64,000 nucleotides of DNA from the NCBI GenBank assembly GCA_013146195.2, contig CM028378.1, positions 79,597,808 through 79,661,807 of the forward strand, written 5' to 3'. The translations under genes were made by a program, and so were the position numbers. This DNA is from Codonopsis lanceolata (taxonomy: Eukaryota; Streptophyta; Magnoliopsida; Asterales; Campanulaceae). Positions 23,506-36,253 of this stretch are shown here, piece by piece; within the stretch, counting starts at the first letter, position 1, and each line of letters starts with the position of its first letter. A model generated the notes under the pieces. The model saw only the letters and a list, made by a program, of their open reading frames with translations, ran no database searches and was not told the origin of the DNA.

Positions 23506-23605
23506 NNNNNNNNNNNNNNNNNNNNNNNNNNNNNNNNNNNNNNNNNNNNNNNNNNNNNNNNNNNNNNNNNNNNNNNNNNNNNNNNNNNNNNNNNNNNNNN
23601 NNNNN
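23506..23605. other. Assembly gap 1 (100 N)
   Basis: Exactly 100 N, the usual placeholder for a gap of unknown length. It lies between two related LTRs in opposite orientation. About 970 bp of the start of the element E LTR is missing here. Confidence 0.98.
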
Positions 23606-25250
23606 TAAGAAACAAAGCTTACATGATGTATGAGGTAGATGAGGACACCTATTTGCTTCTTATGCCTTCATCTTGTGTTTTTGAAAGTATGAGCTTGTTA
23701 GAAGCATGTATAGAAGATTTTATGCTTAGTAAAAATTGTTATACTCTTTCATCTTGTCTATTTAAGATTATGAACATGTTAGAAACATGTATTATATGTG
23801 TTGCTTGAAGAAAGTGTTATATGAGAATGCCCTTTAAGCCTACATGATATGTTGATATATTGTTATGTGTTCTATCCTCAAAATTGGACCTACATGATGA
23901 ATATGAATCACAATGCATGCCTTGGTGAATTTATAACCTAGTTGAATTTAGAAATGGCCTAGGTTGGGTTATGAAGCACATAGCTTCAATTTCTCCAAAA
24001 TTGGGAATTTATAGTAAAGACTCAAGATGGAAGCTGGAAAGATTTGAACATGTTGAACTCTAATTTCAATCCCTATGAAGTTTGGACACATTTGATTGGG
24101 TTTACTCAAATATGAGCTTAGCAATTGTTTGCAACAAGTTGTTATGTATGATTGGTTTTGAGCAATTAATTGTCTTGACATGATTTATGGTAGAGATTTA
24201 TAACCTACTTGGTTGGATGAGTTCGCTCTTGTGGTCGATCCTTAATTGGTTTATGTCGAGTAAATATATACTTGTGCATCACATTGAGTCCAGCATTATT
24301 TAGTTTGTTTATTAGGTCGAGGGTGGGACGGTGCATCGCCTTCACGAATTGTGAGATTTGTGCTCGCTATGGATCGCCTGGGACCTCACACACACACCCT
24401 CAACGTGGGCCGCGGTGGGCAAGTAGCCACTGGCGTATCATCAATAGTAGCCGTGGCTGCTTCGAATAGGTTCTCGGTATAAGTCGATGAATTCACAAAA
24501 CATCGATGGCACAGCTTGATAACAAAGTTTATTGCGAGAGGCTCTGGCGGCCGTGACTATATCATATCCTACTTGTATGATTTATTTTACGCACTTACAT
24601 GAATAATGTGCTAAGTGCTATATAATGATCATGTACCATAATTTTGATAAATGCCATGCTATGACATGAACATGCATTTTTAGTAACTTACTAAGTCTTT
24701 ACGACTTACCCTATTTGTTTGTTTTGTTTCCTTAGATCGAGCCAAGGAGACGGTTTTCGCTAGATTTGATGTACTCACGTTTGGTTGCTTGCGAGCTAGA
24801 GGTTGTTCTTTTGAATTTGTAGCTAGACTTTTATTTTGGCAGGGCGTTGGGAAGCAAGTCACTTAGACTTGTCTTTGGGTTTTGTTGTTGTAGTATAACT
24901 TAATCACTTGATACTTATAATCTTTGTATGCCGACTTATATGTCGAGCTTGTTTATATGTTGATGGTTCACTAAAGTTTCTTCCGCTAACACTCTTTACG
25001 ATATTATTGTTGATGTTGTCTCAGGCATGTTGTGGCCGATGAGGTTATTATATGCATGTGTTATAATTGTAGGAGTAGTTGTTGGGTTCCGTTTAATGCG
25101 TCGCCGATGACTGTTTATTTTAAGTTATTTTCGGCCAAGTGTAGCCGAGTTGTTATTTGTATGCGATGTTGCGCGTGAATTTTATAATCCTACTTAGCAT
25201 GCTTGTGTTCTTGTCTACTTGGACAGCCACGACTTGGGATCTCGCATTGG
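23606..25250 (+). repeat. Partial 5' LTR of element E
   Basis: Matches 30935-32612 of the 3' LTR from its first known base, for example ctatttgcttcttatgcc and ttggttggatgagttcgc. The match stops after gatctcgcattgggg. The expected gtttgggtcgggctgtcaca end and the tRNA primer site are replaced by unrelated sequence leading into gag. Confidence 0.85.
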
Positions 25251-25382
25251 GGGAATTAAAGATTGGGGCTCCAGCTTATCGAGCTATAGGTTAGGCGTCG
25301 GCCGAGGATAGATTCCATGGCCTAGGTGGGTTGGTTATTTGTGTGTTGATTCTAACGTCGAGTGAATTCTTGTAGGGGTTCG

Positions 25383-28300
25383 ATGGAGAATCCTAGGGAT
25401 GGTAATGGCGTGGTAGAGGTAGGCCCGGGAGGAGAGTCCGGCCGATCTTGGTGAGTGCTGGCGCCACGAGAATCCGGTGGGACGGATATGGCGAGAGTTA
25501 CACCGTAGATTGATGGCGCGGCTTTTCGGCGAGGCGGGCCGGAGGTCAAGCTGGGGGAGCACCACCACCACCTCGACGGAGGAAGTTGTACCACCACCGA
25601 GGACCGAGGAATTACACCACTCTTTTAGAGAGATTCCTTAAGTTGAAGCCTAGTACATTTCTTGGGGGGAGCGAAACCTAGGAGAATTTGAGTTGTGGAT
25701 GGAAGAGATGATCAAGGTACTATCTATGTTGGGATGTACCAATGAGGAGAGATTCATGCTAGCGACATTTAAGTTTAAGGGAGCCGCCGAGCATTGGTGG
25801 AATGTTTTGAAGGAAAGTTGGGAGATGCAACAAGTTCCAATCACTTGGGCTAATTTTCAAAGGGAGTTTAAAAATGAGTATGTGTCGGATGTGGTTCGCA
25901 ACAAAAGGGAGAAAGAATTTTATGATCTTGAGCGGGGTAGCATGGCTGTAGCGGAGTATTCGCGAAGTTCACCAGTGGAGCCGTTATTATGCGTATTTGA
26001 TTCCTACTGAAGCTCGGAGGACACATAAGTTTGTTAAGGGGTTGAGAACTGAATTTAGGAAGCAAATTCTAGCACTTAAGCTCACTGATTATCGGAGTGC
26101 AGTTGATCGAGGTTATGAGGTGGAGCAGGATATTGAGGAGCACTGGAGCAAGAGTAATCCGGGTAATGCGCGACAAACTACTCAGAACAATAGTCAAGGG
26201 AATAATTCAGGTAACAGAAGGGGATACCTAGGAAACAGAGATAGGAGAGGTGGAGGCCAAGGTAGGCCACAGTCAGGGAAACAAGGCAACAACACTTTTT
26301 CTACACAGGGGCAGCAAGGATCGCGTAACGAGACTATGATTTGCTCGTTCTATCAGAAGCCTAGACACACAGCTGATAGTTGTTGGGGAAAGACTGGGAA
26401 GTGTTACTATTGTGGAGACGGGACTCACTTGAGGAAAGATTGTCCAAAACTTAAGGCCAATCAGTCGGGTAGCGCCGGTCAGCAGTCTGGGGCTAAGAGA
26501 GATGGGGATGGTAAACCTAAGGTGCAGGGCCGTGTGTTTGCGCTTGATCAGCGCAAGGTTCAGGGGTCTACGGCCGTGATAGGAGGTATTCTTTCTATAT
26601 TTGATCATAAGGATCGAGTTCTCATAGATCCAGGGTCTTCACATTCTTATGTTGCTTCGCACTTTGTTGAGAATCTATGTGTGCTACCTCAACCTTTGCC
26701 ATATTTGCTTGAAGTGTCTACCCCACTTGGGGAATATATGCTCGCATCTGAAGTGTTTAAATCTTGTGATGTATTGGTGGGTGACCACACTTTGCATGCG
26801 GACTTGGTAGTTCTACCTATACGTGATTTTGATGTGATTCTCGGTATGGACTGGTTATGTGCTTATCATGCTTTAGTTGACTGCCATAAAAAGCGGGTTA
26901 CTTTTTCTACGCCGGGTGTGCCTGAATTTACATTTGTGGGTGATCATGCATCGAGTGGCTTGCATTTTATTTCTGGTCTAAGGGCTAGAAAATTATTGTC
27001 TCAAGGGTGTACGGGCTATCTTGCATGCATTGTTGATAAGAAGAAGTCTTCACCGAAATTAGAAAAGGTTCCGGTAGTACGCGATTTTCCCGATGTATTT
27101 TCTACCGACCATGCTATGCCACCCGATAGGGAGCTAGAATTTTGTATTGAGCTTATTCCGGGGACTTCACCGATTTCTAAGGCACCGTATAGGATGGCGC
27201 CCGTGGAGCTTAAAGAGTTGAAAATTCAGTTGCAAGAACTTTTAGAGATTGGCTTTATTAAACCGAGTGTGTCGCCTTGGGGCGCACCAGTCTTATTTGT
27301 GAGGAAGAAAGATGGGAGTTTGCGGTTATGCATAGATTATCGGGAATTGAATAAGGTGACCATTAAGAATAAATATCCATTACCCCACATTGATGATCTT
27401 TTCGACCAATTGCAAGGGTCGATTGTGTATTCTAAGCTTGATTTGAGATGGGGTTACTATCAATTGAAGGTTAGAGAGGAAGACATTCCAAAGACGGCTT
27501 TTCGCACTAGATATAGGCACTTTGAATTTGTAGTGATGCCGTTTGGGTTAACGAATGCACCAGCGGTGTTTATGGACTTGATGAACCGTGTCTTTCATAG
27601 TTATCTTGATTGTTTCATGGTAGTCTTTATTGATGAAATCTTATTGTATTCGAAATCTCGGGAGGAGCATGAGAAACACTTGAGGATTGTCTTGTCTATT
27701 CTTCGGGAGAAACAGCTTTATGCGAAGTTTAGGAAATGTGCCTTTTGGCTTGAGGAAGTATCATTTTTGGGGTATATCGTTTCTAGCGTCGGGATAGCCG
27801 TTGATCCTTCTAAGGTTGAAGCGGTGATGAATTGGAAGAGACCTAGTTCAGTTACCGAGGTTCGGAGTTTCTTGGGTCTAGCGGGTTATTACCGGAGATT
27901 TATTGAGGGATTTTCTCGGATTGTGACTCCTATGACTAGATTGACACAAAAGAATATGCCATTTGTTTGGAGCGAAAAATGTGAGGCTAGTTTCCAAGAG
28001 CTTAAGAAGCGGTTGACGTCGGCACCTATTTTGGCTTTGCCTAGTGGAGGAGATAATTTTGTGATTTATAGCGATGCTTCTAAGGAAGGTTTGGGGTGTG
28101 TGCTGATGCAAAATGGAAGAGTTATCGCCTATGCCTCGAGGAAGTTGTCAACCCATGAACAGAATTATCCAACGCACGATTTGGAGTTGGTTGCGATTAT
28201 TTTTGCTTTGCATAAATGGAAGCACTACTTGTATGGGGCTAAGTTTGAGATTTTCACCGACCACAAAAGTTTGAAGTATTTGTTTTCCCAAAAGGAGTTG

Positions 28301-29890
28301 AACATGAGGCAAAGAAGATGGATGGAAAAATTAAAGGATCATGATTGTACTATTTTGTATCATCCGGGGAAGGCAAATGTAGTAGCAGATGCCTTGATCA
28401 GTAGGAAAGTCCACATGTCTTGTATGATGGTTAGAGAATGGAAGATGTTGGAAGATTTGCGAGATTGGGGTCCTATCATTTATGATAGAGGTGTAATTTT
28501 TGCAAATGTTCGTGCTACGCCAGTTTAATTTGGGAAAATTAAAGAAGCGCAAGGGAATGATCCGAAGTTGAAGAAAATTATTGATGGGTTGGCTAAGAAT
28601 GTATCACCTGATTTTGTGATTAATAGTGAGGGTACTTTGACATTTCGAGGAAGAATTTGTGTTCCTGCTAATAATGAATTGAAGAGGCTAGTTCTTGATG
28701 AGACTCATAAAACGAGATGCGCCATTCACCCGGGGAGCACGAAGATGTATTTGGATTTGAAACGACAATTCTGGTGGAAAGGCATGAAGAGGGAAATTGC
28801 GGAGTATGTATCGAGATGCTTGACTTGCCAACAGGGTTAAGCGAACATCAAAGGCACATGGGATTTCTACAACCACTTGAGATTCCTGAATGGAAATGGG
28901 AGTTTATTACTATGGATTTTGTGACGGGGTTTCCGTGCACGCGTAGAGGGTTTAATGCAGTTTGGGTTATAGTTGACAGATTGACTAAGTCTGCACACTT
29001 CATCCCGATTGCGATCACTTATTCATTGACTCAGTTGGCAGCCTTGTATATTCAGGATATCGTGAGACTTCATGGCGTACCTGTGAGCATTGTGTCCGAC
29101 AGAGATCCGAGGTTCACATCCAGATTTTGGAGGTCGTTGCAGGAGGCTTTGGGAACAGATTTGAAATTTAGTAAAGCTTTTCATCCACAGACGGATGGTC
29201 AGTCTGAGCGGTTGATTCAGATTTTGGAGGACATGCTTCGAGCTTGTGCCGTGGATTTTAAGGGAAGCTGGGATTCTCACTTACCTTTAGCTGAGTTTGC
29301 GTATAATAACAGCTATCAGTCGAGTATTAAGATGGCGTCGTATGAAGCATTGTATGGGCGTAAGTGTAGATCACCAATTTGTTGGGACGAAGTTGGAGAA
29401 GCGAAACTTTGGGGTTCCGAGTTAGTGCAACAGTCAGTTGAGAGCGTGAAGTTGATTAGAGATAGACTACGCACCGCTCAAAGTCGACAAAAGAGTTACG
29501 CGGATAATCGTAGACGGTATCTTGAGTTCCAAGTGGGAGACTACGTATTCTTGAAGGTGTCACCAAGAAGGGGTACGAAGAGATTCGGCAAGAAAGGGAA
29601 GCTTACACCGAGGTACATTGGCCCATTTGAGATTCTTGAGAAAGTTGGGTCTTTCGGAGATTCATAATGTCTTCCTTTTTTCCATGTTGCGAAAGTATTT
29701 GAAAGACGAGTCCCATGTACTTGAATATGAGGAGATAACATTTGAGCAGGATATGTCTTATGTTGAAAAGCCCGTGAAGATTTTGGATACCAAAGAGCAA
29801 GTGCTACGAACCATGAGGATTCCCTTAGTCAAAGTCCTTTGGAGGAACCACAACATTGAGGAAGCGACTTGGGAAGCGGAGCGGAGATGA
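25383..29890 (+). pseudogene. gag-pol of gypsy element E, frameshifted
   Basis: Gag (from 25383; best domain match 25693-25960, with LATFKFKGAAEHWW and FKNEYVSDVVRNKREKEF) is broken by stops and a frameshift near 25975. The longest frame (25997-28528) holds a CCHC knuckle CYYCGDGTHLRKDC, a protease LIDPGSSHSYV, reverse transcriptase (LRLCIDYRELNKVTIKNKYP, MPFGLTNAP) with FIDEILLYS where FIDD is expected, and RNase H (SDASKEGLGCVLMQ, FTDHKSLKYLFSQ). A stop at 28527, then the integrase zinc domain (HPGSTKMYLDLKRQFWW, CLTC), a frame break near 28838, and the integrase core with MDFVTG, SDRDPRFTSRFW and GQSERLIQ. A final frameshift near 29660 leads to the chromodomain-like tail (VKVLWRNHNIEEATWE) ending at 29890. 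The Asp-to-Glu change in RT and the frame breaks imply an inactive copy. Confidence 0.9.
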
Positions 29891-29950
29891 TCTTGAGAAG
29901 CATCCACATTTGTTTGATGAACTTGGTAAGAATTTAGGGACTAAATTCCT

Positions 29951-29964
29951 AAAGGAGGGGAGAG
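29951..29964 (+). promoter_or_regulatory. Polypurine tract of element E
   Basis: aaaggaggggagag lies directly before the 3' LTR start tgtaacaccccgg; it would prime plus-strand DNA synthesis. Confidence 0.88.
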
Positions 29965-32632
29965 TGTAACACCCCGGATTCTTGCATGAGCATTGTGTGC
30001 TTGCCTTCATGCATTCTTGATTTTCATGAGCATGTTTACTTAGTCTATATATGATTTAAAATCATTTATAAGTCATTCATGAAGCTCTTAACATGTTTAG
30101 AATCATGTATGCATGTTTGTTGAATCGCCGGTTCGATTGCTTGTTTAGTTCTTCTTCTTTCCCTCCTTCGTTTGGATTGTTCGGGTGTTGTTTGAGAGTG
30201 CTTGTGATGAGTTTTAAACTAATTTTTGTTGGGCTTTGAAACACCATTGATTTGGCTAAGTGTTTGGGGGTCTTTTAGGTTGAGTTTTGAGCCATTTTGG
30301 GTGCGGGGCTTGCCCTCGCGCAAGGTGGTAACCTCTCCCCCCCGCAAGGTAACCAGAAAATCACATGTTGAGCATCCTGAGAGGATGCGGTCGCAAGAGT
30401 AGGGACCATGCGACCGCAAAGTCCCCCGAATCCTGTTTTTCCTGTTTTGCTGCTTTACGATTTTTGCTCCTAAACCCCTATCCAAAACCTTTTCTAAACC
30501 CCACCTAAACCTCCCTAACCCATCCTTACTTATACCCTAACATCTCTAAAAAGTTTGAAGAGTGGATTAAGAGAGTTTTAGTGATCAATTAAACCACAAA
30601 ATTCTGATTTTAAGTGACCACAACACAATGACACTTGTCCCACTATGTTTTAAACCCAATATAAGCCACAATTTGGAGAGTTGACCCTCATTTCTCACTC
30701 TCACTCTCCAAAAACGAGATTCATCTTCCTCAAGACTCTCCCATGGCTTCTTGAAGCTATCTTCTTGGTTCTCCATGATCCTCTCTCCATTTGCTCAAGC
30801 CACCTCCATAAGAAGTGTAGAGCTTGGAGAGTAGACCACTTCCAACCGATTAGTTTTCTCATTTGCTTTCTTGGGTGTAGAATACATGTAAGTTACCTCT
30901 ATTCTTATTTGTTTTAGTTCTCATTGACCCTAAGGAAACAAATCTTATGATGTATGAGGTCAATGAGGACACCTATTTGCTTCTTATGCCTTCATCTTGT
31001 GTTTTGAAAGTATGAGCTTGTTAGAAGCATGTATAGAAGGATTTTATGCTTAGTAAAAGTTGTAATACTCTTTCATCATGTCTATTTAAGATTATGAACA
31101 TGTTAGAAACATGTATTATATGTGTTTCTTGAAGAAAGTGCTATATGAGAATGCCCTAATTTAAGCCTACATGATATGTTGATATATTGTTATGTGTTCT
31201 ATCCTCAAAATTGGACCCTATGATGAATATGAATCACAATGCAATGCCTTGGTGAATTTATAACCTAGTTGAGCTTAGAAATGGCCTAGGTTGGGTTATG
31301 AAGCACATAGCTTCAATTTCTCCAAAATTGGGAATTTATAGTAAAGACTCAACGGAGTCGACTCTAGGAAGATTTGAACATGTTGAACTCTAATTTCAAT
31401 CCCTATGAAGTTTGGACACCGTTTGATTGGGTTTACTCAAATATGAGCTTAGCTTAATTGTTTGCAACAAGTTGTTATATATGATTGGTTTTGAGCAATT
31501 AATTGCCTTGACATGATTTATGGTAGAGATTTATAACCTACTTGGTTGGATGAGTTCGCTCTTGTCGAATTCGATCCTTAATTGGTTTATGTCGAGTAAA
31601 TATCTACTTGTGCATCACATTGAGTCCAGCTGGCATTATTTGGTTTGTTTATTACGTCAGGGTGGGACGATGCATCGCCTTCACGAATTGTGAAATTCGT
31701 GCTTGCTATGGATCGCCACACCTGGACCTCACACACACCTCCACTGGGGCCGCAGTGGGCAAGTAGCCCCTTTGCCGTATCAATACGTGCGCCATTGGCT
31801 GCTAATTAAATCGAGTAGGTTCTCGGTATAAGTCGATGCATTCACAAAACATTGATGGCACGAAACAGTAACAAAGTTTATTGCAGGAGCTACAAAGCGG
31901 TCGTGACTATATCATATCCTACTTGTATGATTTATTTTACGAACTTACGTGAATAATGTGCTAAGTGCTATATGATGATCATGTACCATAATTGTGATAA
32001 ATGTCATGCTATGTCATGAACATGCATTTTTAGTAACTTACTATGTCTTTACGACTTACCCTATTTGTTTGTTTTGTTTCCTTAGATCCGAGCCAAGGAG
32101 ACAGTTTTCACTAGATTCGACGTACTCGCGTTTGGTTGCTTGCGAGCTAGAGGTTGTTCTTTTGGAATTTGTAGCTAGACTTATATTTTGGCAAGGACGT
32201 TGGGAAGCAAGTCACTTAGACTTGTCTTTGGGTTTTGTTGTTGTAGTATAACTTAATCACTTGATACTTATAATCTTTTGTATGCCGACTTATATGTCAA
32301 GCTTGTTTATATATTGATGGTTCACTACAGTTTCTTCCGCTTAACACTCTTTTACGATATTATTGTTGATGTTGTATCCGGCATGTTGTCGCCGTTGAGG
32401 TTATTATATGCATGTGTTATAATTGTAGGAGTAGTTGTTGGGTTCCGGCTGTAACGTCGCCAATGACTTGCTTATTTTAAGTTATTTTCCGGCCAAGTGT
32501 AGCCGAGTTGTTATTTGTATGTGATGTTGTGCCACGTGAATTTTATAATCCTACTTGCGCATGCTTGTGTTCTTGTCTACTTGGACGGCACGACTTGGGA
32601 TCTCGCATTGGGGTTTGGGTCGGGCTGTCACA
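29965..32632 (+). repeat. 3' LTR of element E (2668 bp)
   Basis: Starts tgtaacacccc and ends gggctgtcaca. The U3 side holds cgcaagg / atgcggtcgcaaga / catgcgaccgcaaag motifs (30310-30421), related to palindromes in two other LTR families in this window. A T-rich flank (tttta) follows. Confidence 0.87.
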
Positions 32633-32639
32633 TTTTATG

Positions 32640-32935
32640 TCGGAATGCCTAAATATAATTTTTTTCGAATGCAAAACACTTTTCTCTTTTTTTTTCCATA
32701 TATACATGCAAGAGTGCAACTTTTTTTTAATGCAAAAATGACAAAATATATATTTTTTCTTTTTAAATGCAAACGATGCTTTTTTTTTACACATGCAAGA
32801 GTGCAACTTTTTTTTTATGCAGGAATGCCAAAATATTTTTCTTTCTTTTTAAATGCAAAAGATGCAAAAAAAATATATTTTGAATGCACAAATGCAATAT
32901 TTTTTTATTCTTGAATGCAAAAATGCAATATGATG
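32640..32935. repeat. Degenerate T-rich short tandem repeats
   Basis: Repeated units of the type atgcaagagtgcaac followed by a run of T, and aaatgcaaaagatgc, recur about every 30-60 bp. The array starts directly after the LTR of element E. No coding potential. Confidence 0.6.
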
Positions 32936-34071
32936 TGGCAAAATCATAGCTTGGGCCGTCTGTGTGTTGGGTTGGATATCTGAGCTTGAATCTGTTTCCT
33001 TGAACCTGATTAAGAACACAGAAAACCTGAGTGGAAGTGCAAGGCAGGGCCTCGCGAAATCCCTCCAGCGTGAGAGTAAGTCTTGAGTATGAATGTCAAG
33101 AGAGAATTTTGACAAAGATTCTAGGCTCAAGAAAGTGTGTGTGTACCTTGTTTGCGGTTATGGAGGAGTATTTATAGGCCCCAAATGTCATTGAATCCGT
33201 CTAGGATTTAGTTTCCTTAGTTACCTAATCAATCAAGGAGAGAATCCCTTGATTGTAGGCATGATAAGCGGCTGGCCGCGTAAATGTAGGAACAGATAAG
33301 GCAAGTTCCCAGCTCGGATATGGAAACCATTGACCCATCTTGGAGAGCAAGTTTCCAGAGCTTCCTGCCTGATGTGTGCTCGGGTGAGCAAGGCTCTGCC
33401 TGGTTGTTCGGTGTATACTGACTCGAAGTAAATGTCGATCCCAGGCGTGGCCCCTGATCGGGCAGGCAAGGCCGGTGCTCGACCAGGTTTGGACAGGACG
33501 ATTCTAATTCTTTGCTCGGTGTGAATTAGTTCCCCGGGCATGGCCCCTAGTCGGAAAGGAAAGGCCTATGCTCGGCCAGGTTTAGACGGGAGTTGTACTA
33601 CTCGTTGTTTGATGCCTCAATTACATTGTCCGTTAGGCCGGCGGGCCCCATATTCATTATGCTCATGACTGGCACGTGACGCTAGCTCGTGACCCGACTT
33701 GGGCCGGGCATATCAGTGGCCCCTAGCTCCTTGTCTGACGAGCATTCATGCTCGAAGCGGGGAGCGTACATGATGGATGATGCTCGTACGGGCCTCAACA
33801 CTTGTGATTTTTTAGAAAAAGAGAAGATTGAGAGGGCAGACTTGGGGAAGGCTCTGGTGTTTCAATGGGAAACAGCTGGAGCATATTGAGGAAGCTTGCT
33901 GCTGAGGACGTACTGGGTGAGTGGAGGTAAAGGCGCGTGAGCCGTCAAAAGCTGAGGTGACTTGATGGGGGCACGAACCACGAAGCGGTGCATTTAATGC
34001 TTTGTGATGATGGACCGTCCTCCCAGACGCCGTTTCGGGCTCCGCCTTCCCCCCAAAAACCCAAAACCCCA
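32936..34071. other. Unassigned repeat-like region, no gene seen
   Basis: Contains a roughly 100-bp imperfect tandem duplication (about 33435-33530 and 33535-33610). Both copies carry ggcccctgatcggg/ggcccctagtcgg, aaggccggtgctcg/aaggcctatgctcgg and ccaggttt. A minus-strand TATA-like CTATAAATACTCC lies at about 33167-33180. The composition suggests an LTR or transposon promoter, but I found no matching second copy. Confidence 0.4.
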
Positions 34072-36253
34072 CCTATAAAAAGCCTGACCCCTCCCTGGTG
34101 AAACCTTTTACCGTTTCTTGATTTCTTAGAGAGAGAATTTCCTGGAGAGCTCTTGCTGCTGTTGCCCTGATCATTCCAAGATTCTGGTGAACTCATTCAA
34201 CCATTTCACCGTTCATTCACTCCCGGTGCTTGCAGTCTTTACGTCGGCTCAGTTTTCCCTTTTGATTGCTCAGAGAAGACGTTCCACACCAGAAGTAACA
34301 GTAAGTTTCTGACCCTCTTCCTCCCATTATGTTCTTGATTTTTCTGGGTTTAATGAGAGTTTCTGGTTTCTTCCCTTCATCTTCATATGCTTCTAGTAAG
34401 GTTTATGAGAGTAGAACTGCCCTTAGGTAGAGATCGAGGAAAAGACCATGTGGTCTTGCTCGCTAGGCGGGCATGGCCCCTTTGGTGTACCTAGACTTAG
34501 GAGTTCTTTCCCCATTTAACTTTGGGTTGCAGGCGAGAACATTGATTTCATTCCCGATCTCTTTTAATGTCTAATATCTTGTTTGCTTTGAGGTTGCTAG
34601 GTCCGGGGAGAACAATGATCCCTTGGCCCCGATTCCTGGCCGGAGGCCTCGATTGCCCCTCGATCTCCGCTGGGAAGATTTGAAGGCGATGTCTAAGGCT
34701 GGAAGATCTCGGAGGCGGGAATGAGGCCCGCAAGGCCTGGTCGAGCAACAGATGGCATCGAAGAGCAAGACTCAAGTCCCACTTCCGTGGAAGAGCTTGA
34801 GGATGATGACGACAACTCGACTACGCCTTCCACCCTCATTTGATCGGCTCTCAAAGTCGTGAGAGACTGACGTTGTAGGCCACGCCCGAGCCCGAGGAAA
34901 CAAGGTGACCGCGATGGCTTACGCCCCTTGGTTATCGACTGGTGACCGCATGCCGCAAGTTATTGGCCCCGACGTGAGCGGAAACGTGAGGTGGAGTGAA
35001 GGCTTTAATTTATCAAGACTTTCTACGGCGCCCTTCCTCAGGGAAACTGCACGACTTCTTCCGAAGTCGTGTCTCAGCTAGTTGACTTTCCGAGCAAAGC
35101 CTTCACGGCCCTCGTGCGTGAGGTTCGAGTTAGGCCTTCTTGCTTAGTTATTGATTTTGGCGAGGGCGTGAGAATTGGATGAAGGATGTACTTCACGAGA
35201 TTGATCTCGAGTTGGCTGGCCATTCACGCCCAGTGACCAAGTGAAATCAAGATCCCAAGGTCTCCAAGAAAGACTTTAGCTCGGGGAGATTGCCTAGCGG
35301 CGTTGTAAGGCTAGGCCGGCCGTAGTGGTCATTGAAGAGAATGAGAAACGCATCGGCCAGTAATTTCTGCTCGAATGGAAAGAGCTGGTCTGTAATCCGC
35401 GTAACTTGTGCCTGGCCGGAGTGATGTAGGAAGAAGTTCCCGAGGCGGAGCCCCTCTTAATCCATGTTCCTGAAAACCCGCATCCGTACTGGGGTGATTA
35501 TCACGGCCAGATGTTCAAGCGCGAATGCGTTGAATGCCAGCGGCTAGGCCCCGGTGCAGACTGTCGGCCAGTTTATGAGGACCGGGATGGTTTCCTGCTA
35601 ACTATGAACATGCTCTATCTCTGCTTTAATCATCCTTTTTCTCGTAACGTTATTGATCCCGTTTTACTTTATTTTGTTTCAGGAATGAAGAACTTGGCGG
35701 TGTTGAGGCTAAGGAAGAAGCAGGCTGACCAGCGGGCAGCCGATCTGAAGGCCAACAAGCTCGTGGCCTTGCCCAAGGTGCCCTTTTGTCCTCCTGCCAA
35801 GAAAACACCGGGCTCGGGCAGGGCCACGAGTCCGAACAAGAAGGTAATGGCGCCGAAAGCTGTCGTGGCCGTGCAGAAAGAGGTCGTTGTGGCTATTACT
35901 GATAACGTCGCCGAGCCACCAGCTGCCAACACCTCCGTGGTGCCCGCTGCCAAGGATGCCAAGGCAAATGGGAAAAGAAAGAAAAGTCCTTCTCCTCCTC
36001 CTTCTCAGGATGTCCGCCATCGGGGCTCGAGCCCTAACCCCGATTTTATTGCCCCTATTCAAAGTGGGGAAGCTACTTGGAGGCAATCCGACTTTGTGAT
36101 GCCTTCCACTACTAGCAATGCCCCAGCACTGGTGAAGGAAATATCCGGGGATGCTCCTCTACTAGGGGGCTTAGATTTGCATGCCTGCGGGAGCCTGGGA
36201 GGTTTGGTGGGCAAAGGCATCATTGAGAGGGCTATGCATGATGGCCTATATTA
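34072..36253 (+). pseudogene. Decayed TE-type gene with own promoter
   Basis: A TATA box (cctataaaaagcc, about 34073-34085) is followed by a leader with a likely donor at acag|taagtttctg (about 34292) and an acceptor before gtccggggag (about 34602). Frames after 34680 begin MSKAGRSRRRE and continue with an acidic stretch (EELEDDDDNS), but stops and frameshifts interrupt 34800-35450. The clearest coding parts are 35511-35590 and, after an intron ending tttgtttcag at about 35682, an exon starting MKNLAVLRLRKKQADQRAA. This exon is Lys/Ala/Pro-rich with KRKKSPSPPPSQ and ends IIERAMHDGLY at 36253. The layout and tail resemble plant genes annotated as 'putative gypsy-type transposase', but I see no catalytic motif. 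The abrupt end at 36253 looks like a breakpoint. Confidence 0.45.

Larger units (their letters stand above)
23606..32632 (+). mobile_element. Ty3/gypsy chromodomain-type element E
   Basis: Plus-strand gypsy element with a partial 5' LTR (23606-about 25250), gag-pol (25383-29890), a polypurine tract (29951-29964) and a full 3' LTR (29965-32632). The order protease, reverse transcriptase, RNase H, integrase with a chromodomain-like tail marks a plant chromovirus, closest by motif to the Tekay/Del type. No recognisable primer-binding site follows the 5' LTR, and the LTR's last 30 bp are missing there. The left target duplication is lost in the gap. Confidence 0.88.

Noticed and set aside
29965..30400. 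Host gene next to element E
   Set aside because: The sequence is the 3' LTR itself; its landmarks recur in the 5' LTR.
33233..33541. 102-codon minus-strand ORF
   Set aside because: It covers a tandemly duplicated GC-rich block, shows no domain, and only chance openness supports it.
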